A stretch of 64,000 nt of DNA, from contig CM048850.1 of assembly GCA_026545225.1 (NCBI GenBank), positions 28,511,797-28,575,796 on the forward strand, in the 5' to 3' direction. Below, in pieces: positions 36,701 through 49,400 of this stretch. Every line of letters begins with the position of its first letter. Within the stretch, counting starts at the first letter, position 1. Below the pieces are notes generated by a model. That model did not search any database. It worked only from the letters and a program-made list of their open reading frames with translations, and was not told the origin of the DNA. Made by a program: the position numbers and the translations under genes. Origin of the DNA: Cornus controversa (taxonomy: Eukaryota > Streptophyta > Magnoliopsida > Cornales > Cornaceae).

Positions 36701-39700
36701 CATTACGTCGCCGCAGGGTGATTCACAACTATTCCTTGTTCGTTGGAGAGGTCGTCCCGACTCAAATTGTACATGGATTACAGAGGATGACTTTCGCAAC
36801 ATTGATCCTGATCTCTTAGAGCAGTATATTCACAGTTGCTCTTTGGAAGCGAGTTCTTTTCAGCCGGAGAGAATTGATGGAGATCGTGGGATGTTTCCCA
36901 CCTATGTCAGGCGTCGGCGCAGAGACATCTTGTTAGGAATATTTTAGTATTTTTCATTGTAATATTTATCGGATATTTAGTAATTATTGGTTATTTTGTT
37001 TTCCATTAGGGTTTGCCTATAAAAGGCTTTCATGTAACAGACTATGGTAGTTTTTGAATTATTGATCTTTGAATTCTCTCCCTGTTTCTTCTCTTCTCTC
37101 TTCTCTCTTCTTCCTTCCCTTCTTCCATCTCTCCCTTTCTTTCTTCTCTTCTCCTCTCATTTTCTCTTCTGGTTCGTCATCACCTGGGGATCTGGTGCCT
37201 TTCAACAGAGCTCTACTGGGTAAGTGGCTTTAGAGATATGGCTTGGAGAGACAGACTATGGAGGAGGGTGATATGCTATAGGTTTGGGGAGGAGAGGGGC
37301 GGCCGGTGCTCTTTAGAGGTGAGGGCCCATGTAGGGGTGGGTGTTTGGAAATTCATTTCTGTACATTCAATGTACTCTACGAATAGAGGAACTCTAGGAG
37401 GAATGTTTTTATGCGGTGCTAACGATTTAATAACTATCTTTGTAGCTCCAGAATGTTTTAGTTTCTAGTTACTCTTCGTGACGGAGTGGAAGAAGGGAGA
37501 GGGTGGGATGAATTTTCTAAACACATTCAGTTCAAGATTGGCGGAGGCAGGGATGTTCGCTTATGGGAGGATGTTTGGTGCAGAGATAGGACTCTGGCGT
37601 GCACTTTCCCACGACTCTTCAGGATTGCCATGGATAAGCAAGCCTCGGTTGCTGACAGTTATTGGCTTGATAGCGGTAGGATCACCTAGGATGTTCGGTT
37701 CATGAGGCAGTTCCAGGATTAGTAGCTGGAGGACGTTTTTGAGTTCTTTGGCTTTGTTATGTACCGCCAGGATGTGGTTGGAGATGGGCCTGACTCTTGG
37801 GTGTGGACGATCTCATCTCAAGAGAGGTTTGACGTTTGCTCTTTTTATAGAGGACTTTCGCTACTACAGGTCTTGGCTTTCCTTGGAAGGCCATTTGGCA
37901 TACCAAGGTTCCTCTCAAGGTGGATTTTTTGTTTGGACTGCAGTTTTGGGGTGGATCCCGACACTAGACAATCTGAGGAAGAGAAGACAGGTTGTCGTGA
38001 ACTGGTGTTATATGAGCAAGAGAGATGAGGAGACGGTAGATCATCTCCCTTCGCATTGTCCAGTGGCGAGGGATAGTTGGCCATGCTCTTGGGCTTATTT
38101 GGGGTTCTTTGCATTATGCCTCAGACTCTGAGGAGTTTGATGGAGTCTTAGAGAGGTTTTTCAGTGGGCTCCCAAGCTAGAGACTTTTGGAGGGTGGCGC
38201 TTTTGTGTGTTTGGTGGAGCCTATGGAAAGAAAGGAATATAAGATCCTTTGAGAGGAAGGAGACTCCTATAGGGGCGCTCAAGTTTTCTATTCTTAGCTC
38301 TCTTTTTTGTTGGGTATATGGGAGAAATTGTAAATTTTTGGAGGAGATAGTGGATTTTTTGGACATGCTAAGAGATTAGGGGCCCTATTTGGTCCTTGTG
38401 TAGTTTTTGTGGGATGCGCTCCCCATTTTAGAGCACTTTTCTATGAAACTTTACTTATAAAAAAAATAAAAAATAGTCATCATCTTTAGTAAAAAAATTT
38501 AGGCCAAGTGGTTTATCAGTAACCCTTTTGGACTGCCCATGGGTAGACCAAAGATCCTGCTTCTGTTCACTCATGGAAACACACCTAAACCTTCTCCATT
38601 CACTCGGTGAATTGCATAAGCAAAGATCAAGGCATTTAACTCTCTCATACTTCTATATGTTTCTTTTGGTTTATAGATACACGCACACACACACATTTTC
38701 TAAGTTACTTATTTCAATTTATTTAACCAAATCAACCAATTTGAACTACACATACTTGCACACATATTTGTATAAAGATTCTAAAAAATCATTTTTCAAT
38801 AAATTATATAATTATTAAAAATGATGATGCACTATTTAGATAAGTACATAAATGTAATACATGATGCTCTCGCTCTCAAATATATTGTCTTAAATGCTTC
38901 GCGCTTCCGTTCTATGTGACTCAGGAATGACCCATCATGTTCCATAAATATGCCAATTATAGTCACTGACTATCACCTCTAAGGAATAACGTGTCAATTT
39001 TTAAGAATAACATGTGGGCTATATGCTGAGGTGTCATGTCGTAGAGCTGGAAATGCCATGTAAGCTGCCATCTCGATGCCACATAGCGAGGTAAGTGTGC
39101 CACATGGACATAAAAAATAATAGAAGAGTGAAGAGTCATGAACCCACATTCACCCTTTGTTGCATGTCTCCCCTTGGTGCACACAAGCAAAGTCGCAGGG
39201 GGACATGACTTCATATTGTAATTGTCAACCTCCTTTTCAATTATATGAGTTGATGTATTTGATGGCTCATTGTGCCAACCTGTCATATATTGGTTGGCTG
39301 ACATTGACAGCCGGTGTCACTTTGATTATCTCAGTATTTGTGAACGAGAAGTTGTCGTTTCAACTTTCAACCCCTCATCATTATGACCCTTTCCAGTATG
39401 AAAAGTGCTTAGGCTGGTCACTGGTGACATTTACTTCAAGGACAACAGTTGTTTACTACTGGCAAAATCTAGCTTAGTTTTCAAGAGTTTCCAAAAGGAA
39501 TTGAGTATGAAAGCGCAGTCACCCGCAGATGCCCAGACATGTCAGAATGAAGGCTCCTAATTTTGGTGAGAATGACTAATCTACAAGCACCCATTACTCT
39601 AATACTGTGGCACCCTTTAGTGATCCTCTTTTTCTCTAATCGTAGACTGAGGGAAACTGTTGATAGAATACCTTAGGGCCCATCTCTAGATTCCAGATAG

Positions 39701-42700
39701 AACAAGATGAGTTTCCACATTCCTTGTGGAGTTTAGGAATCATCCAACTCCATGTTGATTGATTTATGGACAGACGAATTCTCCTTAGTTGATCGATTGA
39801 AGATGATATTAGAGAATGCTACCGTCCTTGATGCAATGCTAAATATGAGGAAGTTGAACATTCTGTCAGATAATGCGAGCCTGCAGGCTCTGATCTCGAG
39901 GTAAAGTCAAATTCTAACACCTTTATGATTCTATGGAGGGAGCCACCATAGAATGCATTCTACACTTGTTATTGGATCCATTTGTCAATGTTAGTCCTGC
40001 AAGTTGGACCTATACTGACAAGGAGTGCAATGCAATCTAAATAAGTGTTTTGAGAAAAATAGGAAAGGTGGAGTCAAGGTTTAAAGAGGCAAAAAAAAGC
40101 ACATTTGTGGGATGGATCCATTCTTTTTCGGGAAAAATTCCAGAAAATATAAGTCACCCTCATTGGAAGTGTAGCTGCAGCCTGTTTATCAAGGTGTATC
40201 CTTGAGGGGAACCCCAAAGATGAGTGGGAGATTATCCCCCTTGGCTGTGAAGATCGCCAAGGGATAATTGTATAGTAAAAGCCCTATAAAATAATACTCT
40301 TGGGACCAAGAGAAATTATTATCTTAGCGGGATTATTGATTTATCGATAAATGAATATTTATTAATTTAGAGAGAGTATTATGTTTCCACTACTTGTACA
40401 TGTCTGGCTTATAAATCCAAAAACAATGGATGTGGTCAAAAGTTAATCCATAGAAGCCCAAGAGACTCTAAAAAAGAAGAGATGGTTATTAATTGTAGAA
40501 GATAGAAAGACTCCTAAAAGGAAGGGATGAAGTGTCAAAACTTAATGCCCTAAAAGATAAAGAGGTTTCAAGTAGAATATAAAAATGTTTCAAGTACATA
40601 GAAGATAAACTCTATAAATAATCGTTAGTTTTAGACTCTTAGACTCCAAATCTTTACAATTCCAGATCTTGTTCCTCCATCAATAGTGTATTATGAATTT
40701 TTGTTTGCTATTTTTTTATGTCCTTCGTCAATTATTAATTTATATTTCATTGGGCCCTTAAGGATTTCTAAAAAAATTATTATCTTATGCATTTAGCAAG
40801 GTTATTAATTTAGAACACTGGCCCGAGTTGGAACCAAAAGATTTTATTACTTAAACGAGGTTATTAATTTATCGAACATCTATTTATCGAGGTTTTACTG
40901 TACTACTAAAGAATGATATGAATGAAAATTGAAGGGGGAAAAAACACTATTGTTGGTTTCTAAATCTAATCGCAACCTTTACTTGAGGTATTGCTGTACC
41001 TCTAAAGGATGATTTAAATAAATATTAGAGGAACAAATAAAAAACATCTAGTATTGGTTCCTATCAACTGTATCCAACTACCTCTACCTTTTCTTGAGCC
41101 ACAGGCTGCTTATTTGCCATCCTGAATGGAGGTCTGCAAAATGCCAAAAACCCACTTCAACAAATCACTTCTATACATCATCCAAACACGTCAAATAATG
41201 TGCCTTGCCCTATCAGCTAGGCCACTTTTGTATGCTCGCTCCACAATTATCATCAACATTTTGATGTCCTAATTTTCTCATAACCAAATTTTATAACTAC
41301 AATTGTTGTCCCAATAACTTATTCTCCATACAACTTGACATAAATTTTTATTCTAAATACAACATTTGAAATTTTTTAGCTCCCACATTTTTCATGTTTT
41401 GTGCTTAAATCATTTCGACTTGTCTCAGTAACCAATGCTTCCTTTCGAATCTTCTCACCCCAAACAAAAAGATTTAGCTCTGATTCTCTCTACATCCTTT
41501 TCCCATCCAAACCTTTCAACCATTCAAAATTCAGCCTGACCTGGTGAACTTTACTTGGTCACAACATTCAGAAATCATTGAAGTTAAGCGAACATATAAT
41601 GAAAATTATACTGAAAATATCATCACTAAAAAAATTGTAAAGTAATATTGCATGAAAAATGAGTGTCACGCATTAACCAGCACACATAATAAAAGATTGC
41701 AAAAATATGTACACCCTTATCCATCAATCATCATAAACAACACAATAGAAAAAGGTATGATATATTGAACTTACCCAAGCAGATAACAAGCAGAAAGCCA
41801 CCATTGCTAGCTGGTAAAGTTCATTTGTCTGAAGATCACAAATGAATACAAATTTAAGAATATGTACCAGCCAAACTGAGGGTAATCTAAAGTAATCTGA
41901 ACATTAAACTTGTTCATCTAGTTTGCCACTACAAGTCTGAAAACTTCAAACAGATGAATGCCCTAGACTCCTAGATAAACTGAATGTTTGATTTTCTTTC
42001 TTTTGTTTGTGTTGGAGAATATCGATATAAAGTGATTTAAGCCTTGATAGAATATTTGATTGGAGTGATTCATGAGAGTGATTTTACGAATCCTCCATCA
42101 GTATATTTTTCATATTTATCACATGTGTATTCTTTCATCAATAAATAGAGATGATCATTGTAAACAAAATCAAGAGAGAATACAATAAAAGTGACGTAGC
42201 CCTTTGGGCTTTGTGTGCCGTGGATGTAGGCTGCAGTGGCCGAACCACGTGTATGCTTGTGTTCTTCATTCTTTATTTCTCTTCAATCTTTTATTTTTTT
42301 GTCAATAGTTAGTTACTACATGATCCAACCAATTTTAAGAATTGGCCATCAGTTACACTAATCCCACTGGTCAGTGCCAAAAGTTAAATGACTATGAATT
42401 CATTGGATGTAGGCTGTGGCCGAACCATGTGTATGCTTGTGTTCTTCATTCTTTATTTCTCTCTTCAATCTTTTATTTTTTTGTCAATAGTTAGTTACTA
42501 CATGATCCAACCAATTTTAAGAATTGGCCATCAGTTACACTAATCCCACTGGTCAGTGCCTAAAGTTAAATGACTATGAATTCATTGTACTCCTTATAGT
42601 AGAGTAATAAAAAAAAATGGACTTGGTGAAAAATAAACAAATTAGAGAATTACATCATATGCATTTGTTACATTCATGTAACAAGTCTCCACTTAAAGCA

Positions 42701-45700
42701 AAGCAGAAAAAGTATAAATGAAATACAGGTTATTTACTTACTTGAGATGATAGCTGTATCATTAGCTTTAAAAAGCGAGGAATAAACGACCAAGTTAGTA
42801 CAGATGCAACAGAGAGATATATGGACAAAACCAGAAGCCTGAAATTAATAACAATAACGGGTTAAGTATATATGAGGGTGTTTGGAAACAAGGGTGCGCT
42901 TCCACATGCTGATGAAGAATGTATCAACTTAGAAAAATAAAGTGGATATACTTGATAATCAACTATTTCACTATCATTAAAAAATTATCATCCTAAATTA
43001 GTAAACAAGAAGTTAGTGTGTAAGAAAAGGCTGCAAAAAAGAACAAGAGAAGAATGAAAAAGACACAAAAACAAATGAACAAGATTAAACTTACAGCTTT
43101 CCCACTGAGATCATTCCTTGCAGAATGCCACTGTTACCACCCAAAATTGGGAGAAGAGCAAATAGTAAACCTACAGCACAATCCTGAAATAATCGATGGT
43201 GAAGGAACGGACGGATAGGCACCACAAAATACAATGCCTAAACTTGTCATTGATAATCTGAAAATGAATAGTTGAAAGAATACCTGAAAAATAAGTGTCC
43301 CAATTGTAACTTGACCATGAAGAGCATTATTACTGTTCTTTTCCATCAGAAATTTTACCACCTGTTGAATAGAGATGGGCAAGACTGAACCTTAATCAAA
43401 CTGTAGCAATCATGAGAAGAATGAGAAATACAAAACATCAGACAATGTCAATAAATATACCACTGCTGTTGACGACATTGACAGGAAGCAACCGACAAAT
43501 ATACCCTCTGATAACTTAGCTCCACATAACTGCGGACAAGTTTTAGCATGCATTTCAGATTCAGAACTTCAGAATTCTAACAGAACCAGAAAGATAAAAG
43601 ACTGATGCTCAGAACTATACCAAGGCAGCTACACCACACAAGAACATAAGTATAATTATTTGAAGTAACCCACCAACAACAGCAACAGGACCCACGACTT
43701 TTAGCTGCATCAACGACAAGTTAGGATCGCTTCTCTAAACGAAAAAAAATAAAGATCTATAACAACTACAGAAATTTCTGAGCAAGCTACTGTAGGATAG
43801 TTGATTAACGAGAACATCATAAGCAGAAAGCGAGAGACCTTTGTCAAAGAAAACTCCAGCCCTAAAGCAAAGAGAAGGAAGATAACACCAAATTGAGCAA
43901 AAGTTTCAACCTGTAATGATAGAAAAACAAACACCTCAAGTTACTGCGTAAAATATCCTGGAAGAACACACTAGACAGAAGCAGCTTAAAATATATTTTG
44001 AACATGTGTACAATATGCTATTGCGTCATCTTTGTAAGATTGTCTTGTAACACACAATGAGTAAAATGAAAGGATACAGAACAATTAAGATGTTTGGTAA
44101 TCTTGCTAATGGAAAGACGACTATTAGAGAGATTAAGCGCAAGTAAGACAGAAGACATGGAGAGAGTGGGAGAAAGTGAGACATCCCCGACATCCTCTTG
44201 ACCTCATCCCACCTCCTTAGCCGTTCCACATTGCACAAAGTGTGACATCAGCTTGTCAGACATGGAATTGATGAGCCAAGACTTTACTAGAGCGTCTTCA
44301 ACCTCCAATTCATCATAGCTTGGATCACTCTCTGCGGGTGTAACATTTCTCCCTGTAAAATAGCCCTTCTTCTTCCTACCAGCAATATGCCTCTCCAAAA
44401 TATATATATATGTAAAAATTTCATAGAAGAGCACCCAAAAAGGGGACGCATCCCAAGGAACAACACAAACATCAAAGCCTTAAACTATCTACAAAAGTCA
44501 ACAGGGACTCCGAAGAATTACTAAATGAGCCCTCCGACCAAAAAATAAGGAACTAAGAACAGAGTATCTAAAGACTCCCCAAGGATGTTCTTTATCTTCA
44601 AAAGATCTCTTATTCCTCTCATTCCATAAAGCCCACCATAAGCAATGAGGAGCAACCCTCCATGAATGTCTAATGTCACGCTGCTCCCGGAATCCAACCC
44701 AAGTTGTAATGCAGCTCACCACCGACTTAGGCATGACCCACTGCACTCCAAAAACAACACAAAGCAAATCCCATCCCTCCCTAGCTCTAGGGCAATGAAG
44801 AAGAAGGTGATCAATAGATTCCTCCACCTGTTTACACATATGGGCCGAGATATCTAATAGAAGGAATTGGAGACCAAGAAATCTGGAGAAATCCTCTCGC
44901 ACGGGCGTATGCATCTCCAAAATTTGAGACCAAACACAATAATTAGCAGCATCCAATTTAATAGAAGGAATTGAAGAGGAAGTCTCATGAATGGTCACCA
45001 TGGAAGGCTTCTTGCTGTCAGAATTACTTGTTTCTGTTTTTGCAGACATGGTCGTGTAACGAAGTAGCGTCAAGGGTTAGAGAGATTGATAAGGTGGCGG
45101 CTAGGGTTTAGAGTAGGACGGTGATGGAAGATAGGTAGGTAACACGAGATGAAAAAATGGCGGCAGCTTCAGACTACAACTATATAATCAATCTAACAAC
45201 TAATTCCTAGCTAAATAAGGAACCACCAATATACAGAATAATTACATAATATGCGCTAACTATGATAATCAATCATACTTAGGATCAAGGTAAGTGAGAC
45301 CTTAGAGTACTTAAAAAATAGGTTGGTGAGGGCTAAAATAGTTTAAACCACCCTATGAACTTGGTTTTGGACTTAAACACATGTTTGAAATATTTTGGAA
45401 CTCAAAAAGTTCTTTCTGAGTAAATGGGGTAAATTTGAACAGCAACATTAGTGCAGGTACATTTTTCTCATGAATTGATACAAAATTGTCCAATGGCCAT
45501 AGAGCACAAGTACATTTATTTTTATGCACCAATTGTTAAATCCATGGGCAGGTAAGTGACAACTGATCCAATTTGAGTACCTCTACAGGATAGACCTCTA
45601 AACTAGACCAATAAGCCTTGTAAACCAGCACATCAGTACCAGTATTCACGAGGACAATGAACCCAATGCACCGGTAAACTTTTTCTATAAAATGGTACAT

Positions 45701-46451
45701 CGAGTCGGTTTCCCAAGAGGTATTGGATTCATATCTAAATTCAACTCTAACTTGATTTTACGACCATGGTCTAGATAAATCAGTTTTCTTCATATTTTTA
45801 AGCATGAGAAGAGTGAAAAACTAAAAAGATTGAGGAGTGTTTATCGATAGATCAAAAACCTAGGGCTTGCTTGGTTTTTATCTCACTTTTTAGTTTTCAA
45901 GAACAGTTTTCAGAGAACCAGAATAGAAAATAATTTTCAATTTTTTCGGTTTGAAAATTCGCTTGGTTGGAAAAATTACAAAACAGTTTTTATAGAACAA
46001 AAACTCATAAATCTACTTGGTTTAATCCGGTTTTCATTTTTTTTTTTCTAAATCTAGTAATGCAATTTTTATTAATAAATGTTGAGGTGTATTACTTTTA
46101 CAAGTTGTACATGCTCTACTTTTAGTGTCATACAAGTTACATCCCATTTTGATCACACACTTTGCAAAAAGTCGAATTTCCAACATCTACTGTAATAACC
46201 CAAACATATCTTAAGATATCTTATAAGTGCATCATTATGTATAATTGTATTATTATGATAATAAGTGCATTATTATGTATAATTGTGTATTTAAACATAT
46301 CTTATGAGACTTGTGTGCATAAGATAGAGCATTTATACAACACATCTGTGGTGCTTTTATGATTTTTTTTTAATAAGTAAAAGACCAAAGTGAGGTTATT
46401 TGGTGTATAAGTGGGAGACAAGGAAGACATTGAGTATAAAATGATATACTA

Positions 46452-46488
<37 letters not shown>

Positions 46489-49400
46489 TATAAAGAAGAA
46501 TGACCACAGGAAGTGTCAGCAAAGAGAGAAAGGGAAAGCTAGAGAGAGAAAAGCAAGCCAAGAGAAAAGAGGAAAAAGAAAAAGAAAAAAGTAGATCAAT
46601 TGTCAGTAGCAGCCATTTCTGAGAGAGTAGGAGAAGGAGAAGAAAATGAAGATGGAAGGAGCTTCGTCCTACGACTGTGACGCTTGCGAATGCGATGTCC
46701 AGTGTGAGTCCTGCTCTGTTGAGAGAGATTTGCAAATCACAAGAGAGAGCCCAACGTTCAACAGAGAGTCAAGATCTCTTCCATGGGATTGTCGTCTAGT
46801 TTGCCTTTCAAGGAAAGAGGAGATACAGAGAGCTTGAAGATGAGATAGATATAGAGTTGGGTTTATAACATTGGCTTATAAACGAGTGAGATTTCGTGTT
46901 CAGTTTTGTCATTTAAGTGATAAATTGTTCTCCGTGTTTCCATTTAACAAGGAATAATTTTTCAAAAACTTCAAGAACATCTTTTTATTGTTTTGTAAAA
47001 ACAGATACTCATTTAACTCAATTTCTTAAAAATTGTTCTTCAAAAACACTACCAAGCAAGCAAAAAATATGTTTTATGATTTTTTGTAACTCTAAAAACA
47101 GAAAACTGTTTTTAGAGTCACAATCCAAGCAAGCCCCTACTTTCTCACATTCATTTTCATGGTTTTCTTCCATCGCAAATAGTGAGTATTTTTACAATAT
47201 CTTGCATTGCCTAGTGGCTAGGGATGGGTGGGGATTGCTTTTTGCCTTGTTTGGAGTGTATTGGGTTATGCCGCCTGACCCGCCTTCCACGAGGAGATTA
47301 CTTGCAGCTTGGGATGAATGTATGGTGAGGAAACAAGCTTGAGATACTTGGGAGGGTTGCCCCATGCTGGCCATGGTGGGGTTTATGGCGAGAGAGAAAT
47401 AGGAGATCCTTTGATGTGGTAGAGACTCCTATTTGGGTGCTCAAATTCTCTATGCTCTGGTCGTTACTTTTCTGGATTCATGGTCGATATTGTAAATCTA
47501 TGGAGGAGCTTTTGTTGTTTGTGGATAGCTTGAGATTATAGTGAATTTTTTTGTTTTCCCTAGTTTGTAAGTGGGATGGGCGCTCCCTTTTTGAGTTCCT
47601 TCAATAAATGCCTTATCAAAAAGGTTCACCACATTATTGTTGTAATTGGAGTGGGAGCCAAAGGGACTTCATAGATACAGAATTCAACCAAGAATTCAGC
47701 ATTCAAACCGTTGCTTTGGAGATTGAAGGATGACGGAGTATTAGATCACTTTGAAGAAGGCAGATCGTTTTGGATAAAATGATTTCATTGACAATCAACA
47801 ATAGCGAAGATTGGGGAAGGCTTGGTCGGCAGCTATTGGGCTCATCATAATTGCAATTTCAAGTGAAGTAACCAGGCATAAGATTATAACACTTATTTTC
47901 AAAAATTTAGCCAAGTATATTCACAGCAGCAGATTAAGTCAAGTTTGGTACAACTTTTGTTTAATATAGTGGATTGCGTTGCACGTTTTTTCCCAAAAGA
48001 ATTTTCCACGTAAGAGTCTGGTGTCTTTTATCCTTTATGAAACAAGGAAACAGCCTCTTCGCATGCGAAGGTAAGGTTGCATACATTTGACCCTCCCAGA
48101 CGCCGCAATGGCGGGAGCCTTGTGCACTGGGTTTGTCCTTTTTTGCCTGCTTGTTTGTCATTGATTAATTAGATTAAATTATCAATATGGAAATTATCAA
48201 AAAAGCTAAAACCAACCAACACCAACCTCTAAGTCATTGGAATTGTGTAAACTCAATGGGAACCCTTGTTACTAGTGCAACTCTCATGTTCATCTTGTTT
48301 TCAAGATTGCCAAGCATCTCTATTTTAAAATGGGTTTACGCTACTAAATTAAGTGTTGGGGAGCAACTTGGATGTGTAGACCGAGTGCCTAAAATAACAA
48401 TTTTTTTTAAAAATTTCTGGACACATCTATGGTGTCAAACACGTGTCTAGGAGTGTTCACACGAACATAACACCTTAATAGGAGTAACCGAGCTTCTTGG
48501 GCGGACATGATCAACATGACCCAATCCAGTGGAATCCTAGTGTATTTAGTTTGATGGATTCATTAAGGTGACCTCATCTCGAGATATATACACAACTTAA
48601 CACGCGGACATGACCAACATGACCCAATCCAGTGGATTCCTAGTGTATTCAGTTTGATGGATTCATTAAGGTGAACTCATCTCGAGATCTGCACACAACT
48701 CAACCAAACTTGAAGAGAAGACATTCTCATATGACATATGCCCTTACGACGTGACAACACTATAAAAATACTACATCTACCATACATGTCACTATTCAAT
48801 CAACATGTGGAGGTATTTGATTGCACCACAATGATATTTATGGGGAAGGTTTGCCGCTTCAGCCTCACCCTATAGCTGAAATCCCCTGCCCTCTAGCCAC
48901 AACAACACTGTTTTGTTCCAAGGACAGCCCTAGTGCAAGTGGAGGCACTCCATTGGCCCGAGGTAGAACCACTTCATTTCGTCAACAACAAATAGACACT
49001 CGTCCTACATGTAGGGGCAGGAAAAAAAAAAAAGAATGCATCCGTAGTTTGTCTCATCTACATAACTTATGTTAGATTCAAAACCTCATGATTATCCTTA
49101 ATTCCTTACCCAGACCTTACCTCAAAAAAATTCATTTGTTATCTTAACAAGGCCCCAGTGTTGTTAAAGGCGCGCCTGGGCGCGCGCCTAGGCGCCAGGC
49201 GCATACAGGCGCAGCTTTAGCGCCTGTTGTGTACCTAGGCGAGGCGACCTTCATCAGGCGCGCGCCTGTGTTGCGCTTCTACTATTTTTCCAGGCGCGCT
49301 TAGTCGCGCCTAAGTGATATTTTTTTTACTTTTAATATTTTTCTCTCAAGCCAAAAAGGGCAATTTTGGCTGCTTCTGGACTTCTATTCAAAATGAAAAA

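Noticed and set aside
39157-39477. 106-codon plus-strand ORF in intron 14
   Set aside because: No family resemblance. It overlaps an open frame on the other strand and lies in repeat-like DNA.
39700-39905. Stretch with a faint FBD-domain look ([15 protein letters not shown])
   Set aside because: Too short, no F-box or leucine-rich repeats nearby, and upstream frames are closed. Judged chance similarity.
44498-45073. Apparent 191-codon minus-strand protein
   Set aside because: It is a chance fusion of copia gag sequence with an inserted LINE tail, shown by the target duplication at the junctions.
46646-46837. Cysteine-containing 63-codon plus-strand ORF ([13 protein letters not shown])
   Set aside because: It looks like a small cysteine-rich peptide, but there is no signal peptide, and it lies in the inner block of a DNA transposon whose more plausible transcript direction is opposite.
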